DNA of 64,000 nucleotides from Roseibium marinum (GTDB lineage Bacteria; Pseudomonadota; Alphaproteobacteria; Rhizobiales; Stappiaceae). The DNA is taken from NCBI RefSeq assembly GCF_002906165.1, contig NZ_PPCN01000005.1:124001-188000 (forward strand). Reading direction: 5' to 3'. Shown here piece by piece: positions 8,691-17,721 of the stretch. The notes below the pieces were generated by a model, which made no database searches, had not been told where the DNA came from, and saw nothing but the letters and a program-made list of their open reading frames with translations. Made by a program: the position numbers and the translations under genes. Positions within the stretch are counted from its first letter, which is position 1. Every line of letters starts with the position of its first letter.

Positions 8691-9196
8691 ATACCGTCGA
8701 ACCAGATATCCATCATGTCTTGCAGGCGCCTGTCAAAGATCGTCTCCTGCGCCTGCCGGTCCGGATCGTCGAGGCCGCCGCCGCCCTGCTCATGGCGGTG
8801 ATTGCCGTACTGGTATTTGCCAACGCCACCGGCAGATATCTGTTTTCACGCCCTCTCCCGTGGACCGAGGAAATCGTGCTCAACGCGATGATATGGGTGG
8901 CCGCGTGCGGTGTCGTGATCGCGGCGGCGCGTGGCGCCATGATGTGCTGTGACGTGATCGTGTGCCGTCTGCCCGCACGGCATCTCAAGATGATGCAGGT
9001 GCTAACCGCTGTGGCGGGGATACTTCTGCTGGGCTTTTTTGCTCATGTCACCTGGCAGTACACGGCCCTGTTCGGCAAGGACCTGTCGCCATTGCTGCGA
9101 CTGCCCAAGGCGATCGGCATGTTCGGTTTGCTGTTCGCCCTGATCGGGCTCGCTCTCGCGCTTTGCGTTCAGGCGTATCACGCCATAAGGGATTGA
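8687..9196 (+). CDS. dctQ: TRAP transporter small permease, DctQ family
   Basis: Inner-membrane protein of 169 residues with four predicted helices. The pattern RYLFSRPLPWTEEIVLNAMIWVAACG near residues 46-71 is the typical DctQ motif (a W-x-E-E sequence at the start of helix 2). It forms the small subunit that pairs with the large permease. The start overlaps the isomerase stop by ATGA and the stop lies four bases from the DctM start. Confidence 0.88.
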   Translation: MNTVEPDIHHVLQAPVKDRLLRLPVRIVEAAAALLMAVIAVLVFANATGRYLFSRPLPWTEEIVLNAMIWVAACGVVIAAARGAMMCCDVIVCRLPARHLKMMQVLTAVAGILLLGFFAHVTWQYTALFGKDLSPLLRLPKAIGMFGLLFALIGLALALCVQAYHAIRD

Positions 9197-9200
9197 TTCT

Positions 9201-10481
9201 ATGCTCCTGCTTGCCGGATCCACCATCGCGACCCTGTGCATTCTGGCGCTTGCCGGAATGCCGATTATCATCGCACTGGTTGCTTCAGTCGTCGTCTTTC
9301 TGTTCGTGAGCGGCGGCTGGATCATGTCAATGCCCCAGCAGACGCTCGCCGGGCTTTCCGACTATGTTCTGGTGACCTTGCCGCTTTTCATTCTGGCAGG
9401 CGGGATCATGAATGCAGGCGGCATCGCCGACAGGCTGTTCGCGTTTGCCGGTGCGCTGTTCGGCTGGATGCGTGGCGGTCTTGCCCATGTGAATGTCGGG
9501 GTGAGCCTGATGTTCGGCGGAATGATCGGGACGTCGGTCGCAGATCTCGCAGGGACAGGCTCCATCGTCATTCCCAAGATGAAATCCGCAGGCTACCCGG
9601 GGCCTTTCGCGGCAGCGCTTACAGCAACGTCATCGGGCATAGGCGTTCTGGTGCCGCCATCTTCGCCGATGATCCTCTATTCGGCGGTCACGGGAACATC
9701 GCTTGGCGCCTTGTTTATCGCCGGTATCATCCCGGGGGTGCTGATGGCCGCTGCGCTGATGCTGGCAATCGGTGTCCTCGCCCGGCGCAATGGCTGGCAA
9801 CCCTCCCAGGCTTTCGAATGGCGTGAGCTGATGCGCGCGGCCAGGGACGCCATCCTGCCGATGGGATTGCCCGGCCTGATCATCGGCGGGCTGGTTTTCG
9901 GTATTTTCACACCGTCCGAAGCCGGCGCCTTCGCGGTGGCTTATGCCCTGTTCCTTTCCATGGTGATCTATCGCTCGCTCGATTTGCAGGGGCTATACCG
10001 GGTGCTTGTCGACGCGGCTGTCCTGACCGGTGAAATTCTGCTGGTCGTCGGTCTGTCGACAGCGCTTGGTTGGGCACTTTCGCAGGCGCGGGTACCTGTC
10101 GCGCTGGCCGATGCGATTGCGATTGTCTTTCCGTTCGAAACTGGTGCCCTGCAGATCATGGCGCTTTTGCTGCTGGCGCTGATCGCCGGCATGGTGCTCG
10201 ACCCGCTGATCCCGATGATCATGCCGGTTCTGCTGCCGTCACTGCTCATGCTGGATGTCGATCTGGTACATTTCGGGGTCCTGATTGTCGTCACGGTGGC
10301 AATCGGACAGGTGACGCCGCCGGTTGCACTCGCCTTGCTGGTGGCGGCGCAGATAGGCAAGGAGGATGTTGTTTCGGTGATCAGGGCCAACACGGTGTTT
10401 CTCGCGGTGCTGCTGGCCTTTCTTGCGCTGCTCGTGATGGTTCCGGCTCTCTCGACCGGGCTCTCCGGCTCGATGAAATAG
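9201..10481 (+). CDS. dctM: TRAP transporter large permease, DctM family
   Basis: Sodium-dependent transport subunit with about 12 membrane helices, 426 residues. Recognisable family blocks are LPLFILAGGIMNAGGIADRL (residues 59-78), a GMIGTSVADLAGTGSIVIPKM block, the PPSSPMILYS helical hairpin near residue 152 and the second hairpin VTPPVALALLVAAQI near residue 372. It completes a P-isomerase-Q-M operon. No regulator gene is intact next to it; a decayed GntR/FCD tail lies 300 bases downstream. Confidence 0.92.
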   Translation: MLLLAGSTIATLCILALAGMPIIIALVASVVVFLFVSGGWIMSMPQQTLAGLSDYVLVTLPLFILAGGIMNAGGIADRLFAFAGALFGWMRGGLAHVNVGVSLMFGGMIGTSVADLAGTGSIVIPKMKSAGYPGPFAAALTATSSGIGVLVPPSSPMILYSAVTGTSLGALFIAGIIPGVLMAAALMLAIGVLARRNGWQPSQAFEWRELMRAARDAILPMGLPGLIIGGLVFGIFTPSEAGAFAVAYALFLSMVIYRSLDLQGLYRVLVDAAVLTGEILLVVGLSTALGWALSQARVPVALADAIAIVFPFETGALQIMALLLLALIAGMVLDPLIPMIMPVLLPSLLMLDVDLVHFGVLIVVTVAIGQVTPPVALALLVAAQIGKEDVVSVIRANTVFLAVLLAFLALLVMVPALSTGLSGSMK

Positions 10482-10620
10482 GAACCGGCGCGGTACTTGT
10501 TCTGCAACGGCAGTCGCCTGTATCCGCAGGGAGATCTGGCGCCTTAAGACATCGGCCCGGAGGGCGAAATCATCGCATTCGCCGCATCGGCTTCTGGCCG
10601 CAGCAAAACGCTCAGGGCTC

Positions 10621-10737
10621 TCAGTCGAACAGCGACGGCTGGAACATGGAGAAAGCCGGCACGTAGGTGATCGGCATGAGCGCCACGAAAAGCGCCAGGC
10701 AGAATGGCCAGATCGTCCATGAAGTCCAATATCCTGA
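10621..10737 (-). pseudogene. C-terminal remnant of a TRAP large permease
   Basis: The minus strand reads a hydrophobic tail WTIWPFCLALFVALMPITYV followed by PAFSMFQPSLFD and a stop. The pattern of a final membrane helix, then a YVPA-type motif and a short polar end, matches DctM C-termini (compare the intact neighbour ending AFLALLVMVPALSTGLSGSMK). Nothing upstream on this strand continues the family, so only about 38 codons survive. Confidence 0.5.
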
Positions 10738-10739
10738 CG

Positions 10740-10910
10740 GGCATGAACCCGACCAGAAACCTGTCGCTGACGAAACCGCAGGGCCGTTTGAAGCTGGTCC
10801 GGTCCGAGCACCATGCGATTTTCGAGGCGATCGAGAGATCCGACCGGAAAGTCATGCAAAGCCATGTGGATAATGCCCGAAAGCGGATTTTCTCGAGGGC
10901 TGATGTGCCC
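10740..10910 (+). pseudogene. C-terminal remnant of a GntR/FCD-type regulator
   Basis: The plus strand contains RSEHHAIFEAIERSDRK and MQSHVDNARKRIF, the last two helices of the FCD ligand-binding domain (EHxxIxxAI, then HxxNAR). No winged-helix N-terminal domain or start codon with a ribosome site precedes it, and the frame then runs on without the expected stop. It is tail-out relative to the TRAP remnant, so the missing 5' ends of both genes face each other. Confidence 0.6.
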
Positions 10911-10964
10911 CGCGCCTGTGTTGCGGATTCGCTGTCGGGCCATATTTTGCTTCTGAAAAAATCT

Positions 10965-12011
10965 TCAACGGACTTCCAGAACAATCTTGCCGACATAGCC
11001 TTTCTCACCGAAAGCTTCCTGCGCCTTACCGATATCCTCAAGCGGAAATGTCGCCGCGACCAGCGGCCGGATTTCTCCGCGCTCGATCCTGCCGACCAGA
11101 TTGCCGAAGACTTCCGGTTCAAGAACAGTACAGCCGAAAAAGCTCAGGTCCTTCAGGTACAGGGTGCGTATGTCGAGCTCGACGAGCGGCCCGGCGATTG
11201 CGCCCGCCACAGCGTAACGGCTGCCGGGACGCAAAACGTCAAGCAGCGCCGGCCATCCGGGCCCGGCCACCAGGTCCAAAACCACGTCGACGCTGCCAGA
11301 ACCGAGTTCCCTGACCGGATCGTCGTTCCGGCCAATCGTTTTCGCGGCCCCGAGCTCGCGCAGCGCGGCGGCTTTCGACGCGCCGGTGACCGCAATGACC
11401 TGTGCGCCGCGTGCCTGGGCAAGCTGCACGGCCGCCGAGCCGACACCGCCGGACGCACCGGTTACGAGGACGGTGTCGCCCCGTTCGACCCTTGTGCGGG
11501 TCAGCATGTTTTCAGCGGTGGAATAGGAACAGGGAAACGAAGCCAGCTCCGCATCGGACAGGTCGCTTTCGACACTGAAGGCGTGCCGGGCGGCGACGCG
11601 TACGTAGTCCGCGAAACCTCCGTCGCATTCCGACCCGAGGTACCAGGCTCTTTCCAGCTCGTGTCCGTCCACTTCGCGCAGGCAGGATTCGATCAGAACG
11701 CGCTCGCCGATCCTGTCCGCCGGTACCTGGTCGCCGACCGCGACGATATGGCCGCAGACGTCGGCTCCCTGAATGCGCGGGAACGTGAGCGCTGCACCCG
11801 CCCAGGACGCATCTTCCGCAGCTTCGTTGTTCTTCGAATACCAGCCGACGCGGGTGTTGATGTCGGTGTTGTTCACGCCGGCCGCGGCCACGCGCACAAT
11901 CACATCCCGCGCGCCGGGCTTGGGTACGGCGAGGTCGGTCCGCCATTGCAGAGCTTCGGGGCCGCCGTGTCCGGTCAAGACAATTCCGCTCATGGTGTCC
12001 GGCAATGTCAT
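10965..12011 (-). CDS. MDR-family alcohol dehydrogenase / quinone oxidoreductase
   Basis: Cytoplasmic oxidoreductase, 348 residues from the ATG at 12011, which follows a GAGGAA ribosome site. The open frame extends to 12065 but that would cover the operator. Family blocks are GHGGPEALQW near the start, AAGVNNTDINTR (residues 47-58), a GADVCGHIVAVG segment, and the Rossmann motif VTGASGGVGSAAVQLAQARG. It is divergent from a TetR gene with a shared operator, so its expression is probably released when the TetR protein binds an inducer such as an electrophile or aldehyde. Confidence 0.8.
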   Translation of the reverse strand: MTLPDTMSGIVLTGHGGPEALQWRTDLAVPKPGARDVIVRVAAAGVNNTDINTRVGWYSKNNEAAEDASWAGAALTFPRIQGADVCGHIVAVGDQVPADRIGERVLIESCLREVDGHELERAWYLGSECDGGFADYVRVAARHAFSVESDLSDAELASFPCSYSTAENMLTRTRVERGDTVLVTGASGGVGSAAVQLAQARGAQVIAVTGASKAAALRELGAAKTIGRNDDPVRELGSGSVDVVLDLVAGPGWPALLDVLRPGSRYAVAGAIAGPLVELDIRTLYLKDLSFFGCTVLEPEVFGNLVGRIERGEIRPLVAATFPLEDIGKAQEAFGEKGYVGKIVLEVR

Positions 12012-12024
12012 GGGAAATTCCTCA

Positions 12025-12071
12025 GGTAGAATGATTGCTCTACTTGCGTCTAGTAGAGCAATCATTCTACC
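12025..12071. promoter_or_regulatory. TetR operator: perfect 20-bp inverted repeat with 7-bp centre
   Basis: The arm GGTAGAATGATTGCTCTACT (12025-12044) is repeated exactly in inverse at 12052-12071, separated by TGCGTCT. Each arm is also an imperfect palindrome flanked by TAGA and TCTA, so two dimers could bind. It lies between the divergent MDR and TetR genes, ends at the base before the TetR ATG and lies 14 bases upstream of the MDR start. Autoregulation of both genes by the TetR protein is the simplest reading. Confidence 0.8.
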
Positions 12072-12653
12072 ATGTCAAACATGAGCGAAATCCAGACCCA
12101 GATCGCTGCCGGCCTTGAGCGGGCTTTCGCCGCGCACGGCTTTTCCGTGCCGAATGTCGACATGCTGCGCGACGCGGCGCAGGTCAGCCTGCGCACCTTG
12201 TACAAATATTATCCGTCCAGGAACGACATGGTCCTGGCCGCACTCGAGTTCCGTCATGAACGGTACCTGACGCGGATCTTTTCCGGGCTGCCGGCGTCTC
12301 CACGGGATGCGCTTTACGAAGTCATCCGGCGGATCGGGCATTGGATGGAGAGCGAAGCCTCGCACGGATGCCTGTTTCATTCGGCTGTTGCGGCAGCGCC
12401 GGAAAACGAGGCGTTGAGAAACCTCCTGCAACGCCACAAGCAGGAATTCGCGCAGCGGCTGGCCGCATCGGCGAAGCTTCCGGAAAACGAGAAAGAGTTG
12501 CTGCTGATTTGCGAGGGCCTGATGCAATTGTGGCCTCTGTACCGGGACGACGCCTGTGAAAGCGCCTTGCATCTGGCTGCCGCTTTGCTGGCGCATACCC
12601 GCGTTGAGCAAAAAACCGACGGCAGTATCGGCAGCATCGAAACGGTCTGCTAG
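12072..12653 (+). CDS. TetR/AcrR family transcriptional regulator
   Basis: DNA-binding repressor of 193 residues. The helix-turn-helix at about residues 25-50 ends in VSLRTLYKYYPSRNDMVLAAL, the classic TetR recognition helix with the LYxYFxSK-like motif. The remaining residues form the ligand-binding/dimerisation domain. The ATG abuts the operator arm, so no ribosome site fits upstream; the message may be leaderless, or the second ATG at 12081 may be used. The divergent MDR gene is the likely target. Confidence 0.87.
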   Translation: MSNMSEIQTQIAAGLERAFAAHGFSVPNVDMLRDAAQVSLRTLYKYYPSRNDMVLAALEFRHERYLTRIFSGLPASPRDALYEVIRRIGHWMESEASHGCLFHSAVAAAPENEALRNLLQRHKQEFAQRLAASAKLPENEKELLLICEGLMQLWPLYRDDACESALHLAAALLAHTRVEQKTDGSIGSIETVC

Positions 12654-12679
12654 AGCCCTTCCCGTTCCGCCATGTCCGC

Positions 12680-13672
12680 TCAAATCAGAGCAATCATCCG
12701 TTCCAGACTGGCCATCGCCCGTACCCCGTCGTGGATGTCCGGGGCGGCGGAGCTTTCCTGCCGGAAGGCTGCAGCGACATCGGCGATCAGGGCATTGTAG
12801 CCCTTGTGGTCCTCATTGGCCGCCGCGGTGAAGTTGGGGGTCCAGGACAGCGTGTCCGATGTGTCCGACAGGGTTGCCGCGGGATCGTCGGCCTTGAACG
12901 GGGGATCCCTGTAGCAGGCGACATTGATGACGTTGTCCACTTCCAGCCGGATATGGTCGCCCATGATCCGGATGGATTCCATCGGCGTGCCCCGGGACTG
13001 GACCGTGCCCATGACGATGGTGCCGATCGCGCCGTTGCGGCATTCGAAATTGAGATGAAAGAGCAGGTGCCCCGGTTCCGGCTCGATCTTGCGAAGCGCC
13101 ATGTCGGCGAAGTCATCGCCCGCGAACCAGGGTATGAGATCCATGTAGTGGACGCAGTGGTGAAGATAGAAACCGGTATAGTCGACTTCACCGGCAAAAT
13201 AGGTCGGCGCGGTCATATAGGTGCCGGTAATGCCCAGCACCTTGCCGAAATCTCCCTTGCGCAGGACGTTGCCGGCGATCCGGTTGCCGGTCGAATACCG
13301 TTTCATGAAGCCCACCAGCACGGGTTTTCCGGTGCGTTCGGAGGCGTTCGCGATTTCCTTCGCGGCGGCGGTGTTCTTCGCCGGGGGCTTTTCAAGGAAC
13401 ACCGGCAGGCCGCGTTCAAGGGCGGCGATGGATGCTGCGTGGTGGAGATCCGGCCCGACAGCCATGCCGATGGCATCGAGGCCCTTGTGGGCGATCAGGT
13501 CGCGATAATCGCTGTAGACGGCCTCCGCGCCATACTGCCAGGCGGCATTGGCGGCGGCGCCTTCGTTGACGTCGCAGACGGCGGTGACATTGATGCCGTT
13601 GCGGCCGAGCTGCGGCATGAGCATGTGCGTTGCGTGGCGGCCGCAGCCGATCCATCCGATATTCAGGGTCAT
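12680..13672 (-). CDS. Gfo/Idh/MocA family oxidoreductase
   Basis: NAD(P)-dependent sugar or polyol dehydrogenase, 330 residues. The N-terminal Rossmann motif is [13 protein letters not shown] (GxGxxA-like), and the EKPPA motif near residue 98 carries the conserved lysine of the family. The C-terminal half is the alpha/beta substrate domain. It is the last gene of a seven-gene sugar ABC operon and overlaps the upstream isomerase gene by ATGA, so it should oxidise the sugar after or before epimerisation. Confidence 0.88.
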   Translation of the reverse strand: MTLNIGWIGCGRHATHMLMPQLGRNGINVTAVCDVNEGAAANAAWQYGAEAVYSDYRDLIAHKGLDAIGMAVGPDLHHAASIAALERGLPVFLEKPPAKNTAAAKEIANASERTGKPVLVGFMKRYSTGNRIAGNVLRKGDFGKVLGITGTYMTAPTYFAGEVDYTGFYLHHCVHYMDLIPWFAGDDFADMALRKIEPEPGHLLFHLNFECRNGAIGTIVMGTVQSRGTPMESIRIMGDHIRLEVDNVINVACYRDPPFKADDPAATLSDTSDTLSWTPNFTAAANEDHKGYNALIADVAAAFRQESSAAPDIHDGVRAMASLERMIALI

Positions 13673-14580
13673 TGGGCGGCCTCCGCCATGGCGAGACAGG
13701 AGCGTATCAGCGCGAGCCCGGCTTTCAGTTTATCGGTTTCGTCCTCGCGCGGCGCGCGCCAGTGGGCGATTGGCAGGCCGACGCGGTCGTCGTTCCTGCG
13801 GAACGGTTCCAGGGAGATCGGGCCGTCATAGCCGATGTCGGCAAGTGCTTTCATGATTACCGGCCAGTCGAGATGGCCGGTGCCCGGGAAACCGCGATGG
13901 TTTTCGTTGGCCTGGAAATGCACGACGCGCGGCCCGGCGACCCGGATGGCGTCGGGAATGGAGCGTTCTTCCATGTTCATGTGGAACGTGTCGAGCACGA
14001 TCCCGAGGCCGGGATTGTCGACCCTGTCGCAGACTTCGATGGCCTGACGGGTGGTGGAAACGATATCGGTCTCGAACCTGTTCAAGGCCTCAAGCGCGAA
14101 GACGCAGCCCGCCCCGGCCGCGAGCGGCGCAACCGCCGCCAGGCCTTCGATGGTTCTGTCCGCCCTTGTCCGGATCTGCCCGTCGGACCACGGGACCGGG
14201 GCGCGGCCGGCGAAGACCAGGGGCTCGCCATAGAGCGGGCCGCCGATGATCCGGGCTCCAAGCGTAGACGCCACCTCGACGCAGCGTTTCAGATAGTCGA
14301 TGCCGCCCTGCCTGCACCCGGCGTCCTCGCCGGCGATCGATCGCTGCAGATTGACCCGGGCGGCCAGCACGACGCCGAGATCCGCGTCCCGCAGGGCCTC
14401 GGCGGTCTCGCGCAGGTCCAGGTCGTCGTCAGGCTCGGGGACCAGAAGCTCGACAAAGTCGAAGCCGAGGTCGCGGATGTGGCGGAAGAGGCCCAGATCG
14501 GCGCGGGTAAAGGGCCGCACGAATTGCATGGAAATGATGCCGACGGGGTTTTTCACGTTGAGTGCCTTTAGTGTTGTCAT
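13669..14580 (-). CDS. Sugar isomerase, D-tagatose/D-psicose 3-epimerase family
   Basis: TIM-barrel metalloenzyme, 303 residues. The metal ligands can be placed by comparison with the epimerase family: E164 in the EALNRFETD motif, D197 in VLDTFHMN, H221 in [12 protein letters not shown] and E258 in SLEPF. The NRFET motif is specific for the tagatose/psicose 3-epimerase branch. The open frame extends far upstream on this strand but that is only an antisense-like shadow of the permease gene; ATG 14580 overlaps the permease stop by four bases. The substrate is probably a keto-sugar brought in by the neighbouring ABC system. Confidence 0.82.
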   Translation of the reverse strand: MTTLKALNVKNPVGIISMQFVRPFTRADLGLFRHIRDLGFDFVELLVPEPDDDLDLRETAEALRDADLGVVLAARVNLQRSIAGEDAGCRQGGIDYLKRCVEVASTLGARIIGGPLYGEPLVFAGRAPVPWSDGQIRTRADRTIEGLAAVAPLAAGAGCVFALEALNRFETDIVSTTRQAIEVCDRVDNPGLGIVLDTFHMNMEERSIPDAIRVAGPRVVHFQANENHRGFPGTGHLDWPVIMKALADIGYDGPISLEPFRRNDDRVGLPIAHWRAPREDETDKLKAGLALIRSCLAMAEAAQ

Positions 14581-15407
14581 CCCTTGACCGCGCCCTGGGT
14601 GAGGCCGCTGATCAGGCGCTTCTGGACGATCAGGAACAGGATGGTCGCGGGCATGGCGCCGACGATGCCGCCGGAGGTCAACAGACCCCATTCGACCTCG
14701 TATTCGCCGATGAGGGTCTGGATGGCGACGGTGATCGGACGCACGTTCCGCCCGCCCAGGGTGAGGGCGTAGAGATATTCGTTCCACGCGGTGATGAAGA
14801 TATAGATGCCGGTGGCGATGATGCCCGGTGTGCACAGCGGCAGGACCACGCGCCAGAGCGCGCCGAGCCGGGTGCAGCCATCGGTCATCGCCGCCTCGTC
14901 CAGACTTTTCGGGATGCCGTTCATGTAGCTGGTCATCATCCACACGGAGAAGGGAATGGCGACCGTCGCATTGGCGATGATGAGCGCCAGGTGGGTGTCG
15001 AGAATGCCCAGAACGCGCATCATCACGAAGAGAGGCAGGATCAGCAGCACCACCGGGAACATGTTGATGATCAGGAACTGCAGCAGCAGGTAGCGTTTGC
15101 CGCGAAACGAGAAGCGGGAAAAGGAATAGGCCGCCGTCACGCTCAGGCTGAGCCCGACGACAACGGTGCCGCCGGCGATGATGAAGGAATGGATCAGGTT
15201 GGTCAGAAAGCCGACGGTCGAAAACAGGCGGATGTAGTTTTCGAGCGTCGCGCCGACCAGGCTCGGGCCTTCGGTGAACAGCCGGTTCTCCGCCGTCAGC
15301 GAGGTGAGCAGCATCCACAGGTAGGGACCGAGCGTGAAGGCCAGGACGAGCAGCATCGGCAGATCGACGATCAGGATCCGTTTCAGAAAGGATTTGCGTC
15401 CAACCAT
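14577..15407 (-). CDS. Carbohydrate ABC transporter permease, MalG type
   Basis: Inner-membrane permease of 276 residues. The start at 15407 shares a base with the upstream permease stop (TGATG). The MalG-type features are a long first periplasmic loop ([23 protein letters not shown]), the EAA loop with [23 protein letters not shown] near residues 180-205, and the C-terminal [12 protein letters not shown], a typical ending of the MalG family. It pairs with the MalF-type permease encoded just upstream. Confidence 0.9.
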   Translation of the reverse strand: MVGRKSFLKRILIVDLPMLLVLAFTLGPYLWMLLTSLTAENRLFTEGPSLVGATLENYIRLFSTVGFLTNLIHSFIIAGGTVVVGLSLSVTAAYSFSRFSFRGKRYLLLQFLIINMFPVVLLILPLFVMMRVLGILDTHLALIIANATVAIPFSVWMMTSYMNGIPKSLDEAAMTDGCTRLGALWRVVLPLCTPGIIATGIYIFITAWNEYLYALTLGGRNVRPITVAIQTLIGEYEVEWGLLTSGGIVGAMPATILFLIVQKRLISGLTQGAVKG

Positions 15408-16324
15408 CAGTTCACAGACCTCCCTGCGCGGCGGAGATAGACAATCACGAGCCCGAGAAGCATGAGCGTGAACAGGACGGCAAGCGACGAGCCGTAGCCG
15501 AAGTCCAGATTGGTGCGCGCCTTGATGAAGGCGTAGAGCGGCAGGGTGTAGGTGGCATAGCCGGGACCGCCGCCGGTCATGACGTAGATAACGTCGATCG
15601 AGTTGGCGACCCAGATGGTTCTCAGCAGAACCGCGGTCACCAGCACGCCGGAAATGCCCGGCAGGGTGATGTGCCAGAACTGGCGCAGCGCGCCAGCCCC
15701 GTCCAGCGAAGCCGCTTCGTAATAGCTTTTGGGGATCGACTGCAGGCCGGCAAGGATCATCACCGCGAAGAACGGAAACCCCTGCCAGGTGAGTGTCAGA
15801 ATGATCGCGTAGAGAGCGGTGTCGGGATCGGCGAGCCAGGGAACCGAGGCCTTGATCAGCCCCAGGCGAAGCATGAACTCGTTCAGAATTCCGTAGTTGG
15901 CGTCGTAGATCCATACCCACATGAGGGCGATGACCACGCTCGGCAGCGCCCAGGGAATGATGATCAGGGCCCGGGCGAGAGGCCGCCAGGGGAACTGCTG
16001 ATTGAGAAGCAGGGCCGTGGCGAGGCCGAGCAGAAGCTGCGCGGGGATCGTCACGGCGATCCAGATGATCGTGTGTCTCAGGGAAATCCAGAAAACCTCA
16101 TCCTGCAGGGCAGCGGTGAAGTTCTTCAGCCCGACAAAGGTGAAGTCCTTCGGTTTCCAGAGGATATAGTCGTGCAGGCTCATCCAGGCGGCCTGGATCA
16201 TCGGGAAGAACACGATGGCCAGTGTCACGAGGACGGCGGGCGAGAGCAGCGCGTAAGGGAGAACCTTTCGCGCAAGAGCCGCCCGGCCTGGCAGTCTGTC
16301 CGCCGGTTCGTTCATGGTGAGCAT
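15407..16324 (-). CDS. Carbohydrate ABC transporter permease, MalF/UgpA type
   Basis: Inner-membrane permease of about 305 residues with six helices. The first helix is followed by [21 protein letters not shown], a MalF/UgpA-type segment, and the EAA loop [24 protein letters not shown] lies near residues 210-235. The start chosen (16324) has a GGAAA site nine bases upstream; ATGs at 16315 and 16372 are alternatives. It follows the binding-protein gene after a strong hairpin. Confidence 0.85.
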   Translation of the reverse strand: MLTMNEPADRLPGRAALARKVLPYALLSPAVLVTLAIVFFPMIQAAWMSLHDYILWKPKDFTFVGLKNFTAALQDEVFWISLRHTIIWIAVTIPAQLLLGLATALLLNQQFPWRPLARALIIIPWALPSVVIALMWVWIYDANYGILNEFMLRLGLIKASVPWLADPDTALYAIILTLTWQGFPFFAVMILAGLQSIPKSYYEAASLDGAGALRQFWHITLPGISGVLVTAVLLRTIWVANSIDVIYVMTGGGPGYATYTLPLYAFIKARTNLDFGYGSSLAVLFTLMLLGLVIVYLRRAGRSVN

Positions 16325-16429
16325 GGTCGAATTTCCACTCGGTGCGGGAGGTGTCTCCCGCACGCAGTTCAAGTTTTCCGTCTGCCGTTTTCAGGCAAGG
16401 TCGTGTTTGTGAACCGGGTCCAGAAAAGT

Positions 16430-16468
16430 GGCGGGCCCCGCAAGGCAACGTGCCCGGCAAGGCCCGCC
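16430..16468 (-). terminator. Intercistronic hairpin between binding protein and permease genes
   Basis: GGCGGGCC and GGCCCGCC form an outer 8-bp stem and GGCA-ACG-TGCC a nested hairpin within it. It lies 10 bases after the stop of the sugar-binding protein gene and has no T-run. Such hairpins commonly protect the upstream message and lower read-through to the permeases. Confidence 0.55.
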
Positions 16469-16477
16469 GGGGAGGAC

Positions 16478-17692
16478 TCAGGGATTGTAGAGCTTGTCGA
16501 TTTCGGCGTTCATCTGCTCCGCGGTGATTTCCCCGGTCAGGGCGCGCTGCATGTTCACCGGCCAGACCGTGTTCACGAAGTCGGAGGTTTCCGGCGCGTT
16601 CGGCAGCAGGTTGGCGAAGGGCAGCGACTGCACCGTCGCGTCCACGAAGCGCTTTTCATGCAGGGTCCAGCCTTCACTGTCGGTCTTGGTCACCGGCAAC
16701 TGACCGGTCGCCTTGTTGAACTCCGTGTTGTTGCCGGCCGTCGACAGGAAGGAAATCCACTTCCAGGCAGCGTCCTTGTTTTCCGCCGTGGAGAAAACTG
16801 CAGTGGACTCATCGCCGAAGGACGTCCAGTGGCCGCCGCCGCATTCCGGTACGGGCGTCGCGGAAACGGCGTCGCCGAGCGCTTCCACCATGCCGTTGGA
16901 AGAACCGATGTGGTGGATCGTCATCGCGGTCTTGCCGGCCTTGAAGGCGCCGGTGACTTCCTTGAAGCCGTCGTTGGGCGCGGAGGGCGGGAAGACCTTG
17001 TCCTTTTCGAAGAGGTCGACCACCCACTGGGTGCCGGCGACGCCGGCATCGCTGGTCAGGCTTCCTGCCGAGAAATCGACATTGCGGGAAAGCACGAAGC
17101 TGCCCCAGTGATCGTGACCGCCCTTGCCGCCGCGGAACCCGAAGCCGTAGACATCCGGCTGACCGTCGCCATCGGTGTCGCGGGTGAGTTTCATGGCCAC
17201 GTCCCGGAACTCGTCGCAGGTCTTCGGCACTTCAAGGCCGAGTTCCTCAAGCATGTCCTGCCGGTAATAGAGATAAAGGACCACATACTGGATGGGGAGA
17301 TAATAGGACTTGCCGTCGGAGGCCTTGGTGAGGTTGAGGAGATTGTCCTGCAGGTCGGCCTTGCCGTCCCAGGCGTCGATCCGTTCGCCGATCGGTTCCA
17401 GCGCACCCATTTCCACAAGGCGCGGCTGGGCGAACATCTTCACCATCGCCGCGTCCGGTGCGTTGCCGGCGACAATCGAGGTGTAGAGATTGTCGTAATA
17501 GGAGTTCCAGGGAACGTTCTCGGCTTCGATCTTGATGCCGGGATTTTCCTTTTCGAACTTCGCGACCAGTTCCGACATGGGATTGTCGGCATTGTCGAAA
17601 TGATACCAGAAGCGGACGGTTTCATCCGCATAGGCGGTGGCCGTTCCGGCGAGAAGTCCAACGGCCAGCGCGGCCGAAATGAGTTTTGACAT
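16478..17692 (-). CDS. Carbohydrate ABC transporter substrate-binding protein, family 1
   Basis: Periplasmic sugar-binding protein, 404 residues from the ATG at 17692, which has a GGAGG site eight bases upstream. The signal peptide KLISAALAVGLLAGTATAYA ends near residue 21. The mature protein has the family pattern RFWYHFDNADNPMSELVAKFEKENPGI and later the YYLPIQYVVLYLYYRQDMLEELG block. A C-terminal EITAEQMNAEIDKLYNP helix is typical. It captures the sugar handled by the downstream permeases, isomerase and dehydrogenase. Confidence 0.9.
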   Translation of the reverse strand: MSKLISAALAVGLLAGTATAYADETVRFWYHFDNADNPMSELVAKFEKENPGIKIEAENVPWNSYYDNLYTSIVAGNAPDAAMVKMFAQPRLVEMGALEPIGERIDAWDGKADLQDNLLNLTKASDGKSYYLPIQYVVLYLYYRQDMLEELGLEVPKTCDEFRDVAMKLTRDTDGDGQPDVYGFGFRGGKGGHDHWGSFVLSRNVDFSAGSLTSDAGVAGTQWVVDLFEKDKVFPPSAPNDGFKEVTGAFKAGKTAMTIHHIGSSNGMVEALGDAVSATPVPECGGGHWTSFGDESTAVFSTAENKDAAWKWISFLSTAGNNTEFNKATGQLPVTKTDSEGWTLHEKRFVDATVQSLPFANLLPNAPETSDFVNTVWPVNMQRALTGEITAEQMNAEIDKLYNP

Positions 17693-17721
17693 AGTTTCCT
17701 CCACTTTATTTATGTCTTTGT

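Larger units (their letters stand above)
10482..10964. other. Gene-poor scar between the TRAP operon and the MDR oxidoreductase gene
   Basis: This 483-base stretch has no intact gene. It contains the C-terminal remnant of a TRAP permease on the minus strand and of a GntR/FCD regulator on the plus strand, listed separately. The remaining bases at 10482-10620 show no convincing coding match in either strand. The open frame that continues rightward from 10704 runs antisense to the MDR gene and is not a gene. Confidence 0.55.

Noticed and set aside
10704-12029. 441-codon plus-strand frame from the FCD remnant through the MDR gene
   Set aside because: Only the first 70 codons resemble a regulator; the rest is antisense to the MDR oxidoreductase, so no intact gene is claimed.
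15671-17689. 672-codon open frame on the plus strand across the sugar permease and binding-protein genes
   Set aside because: It lies opposite three well-supported genes and shows only the composition of an antisense frame.
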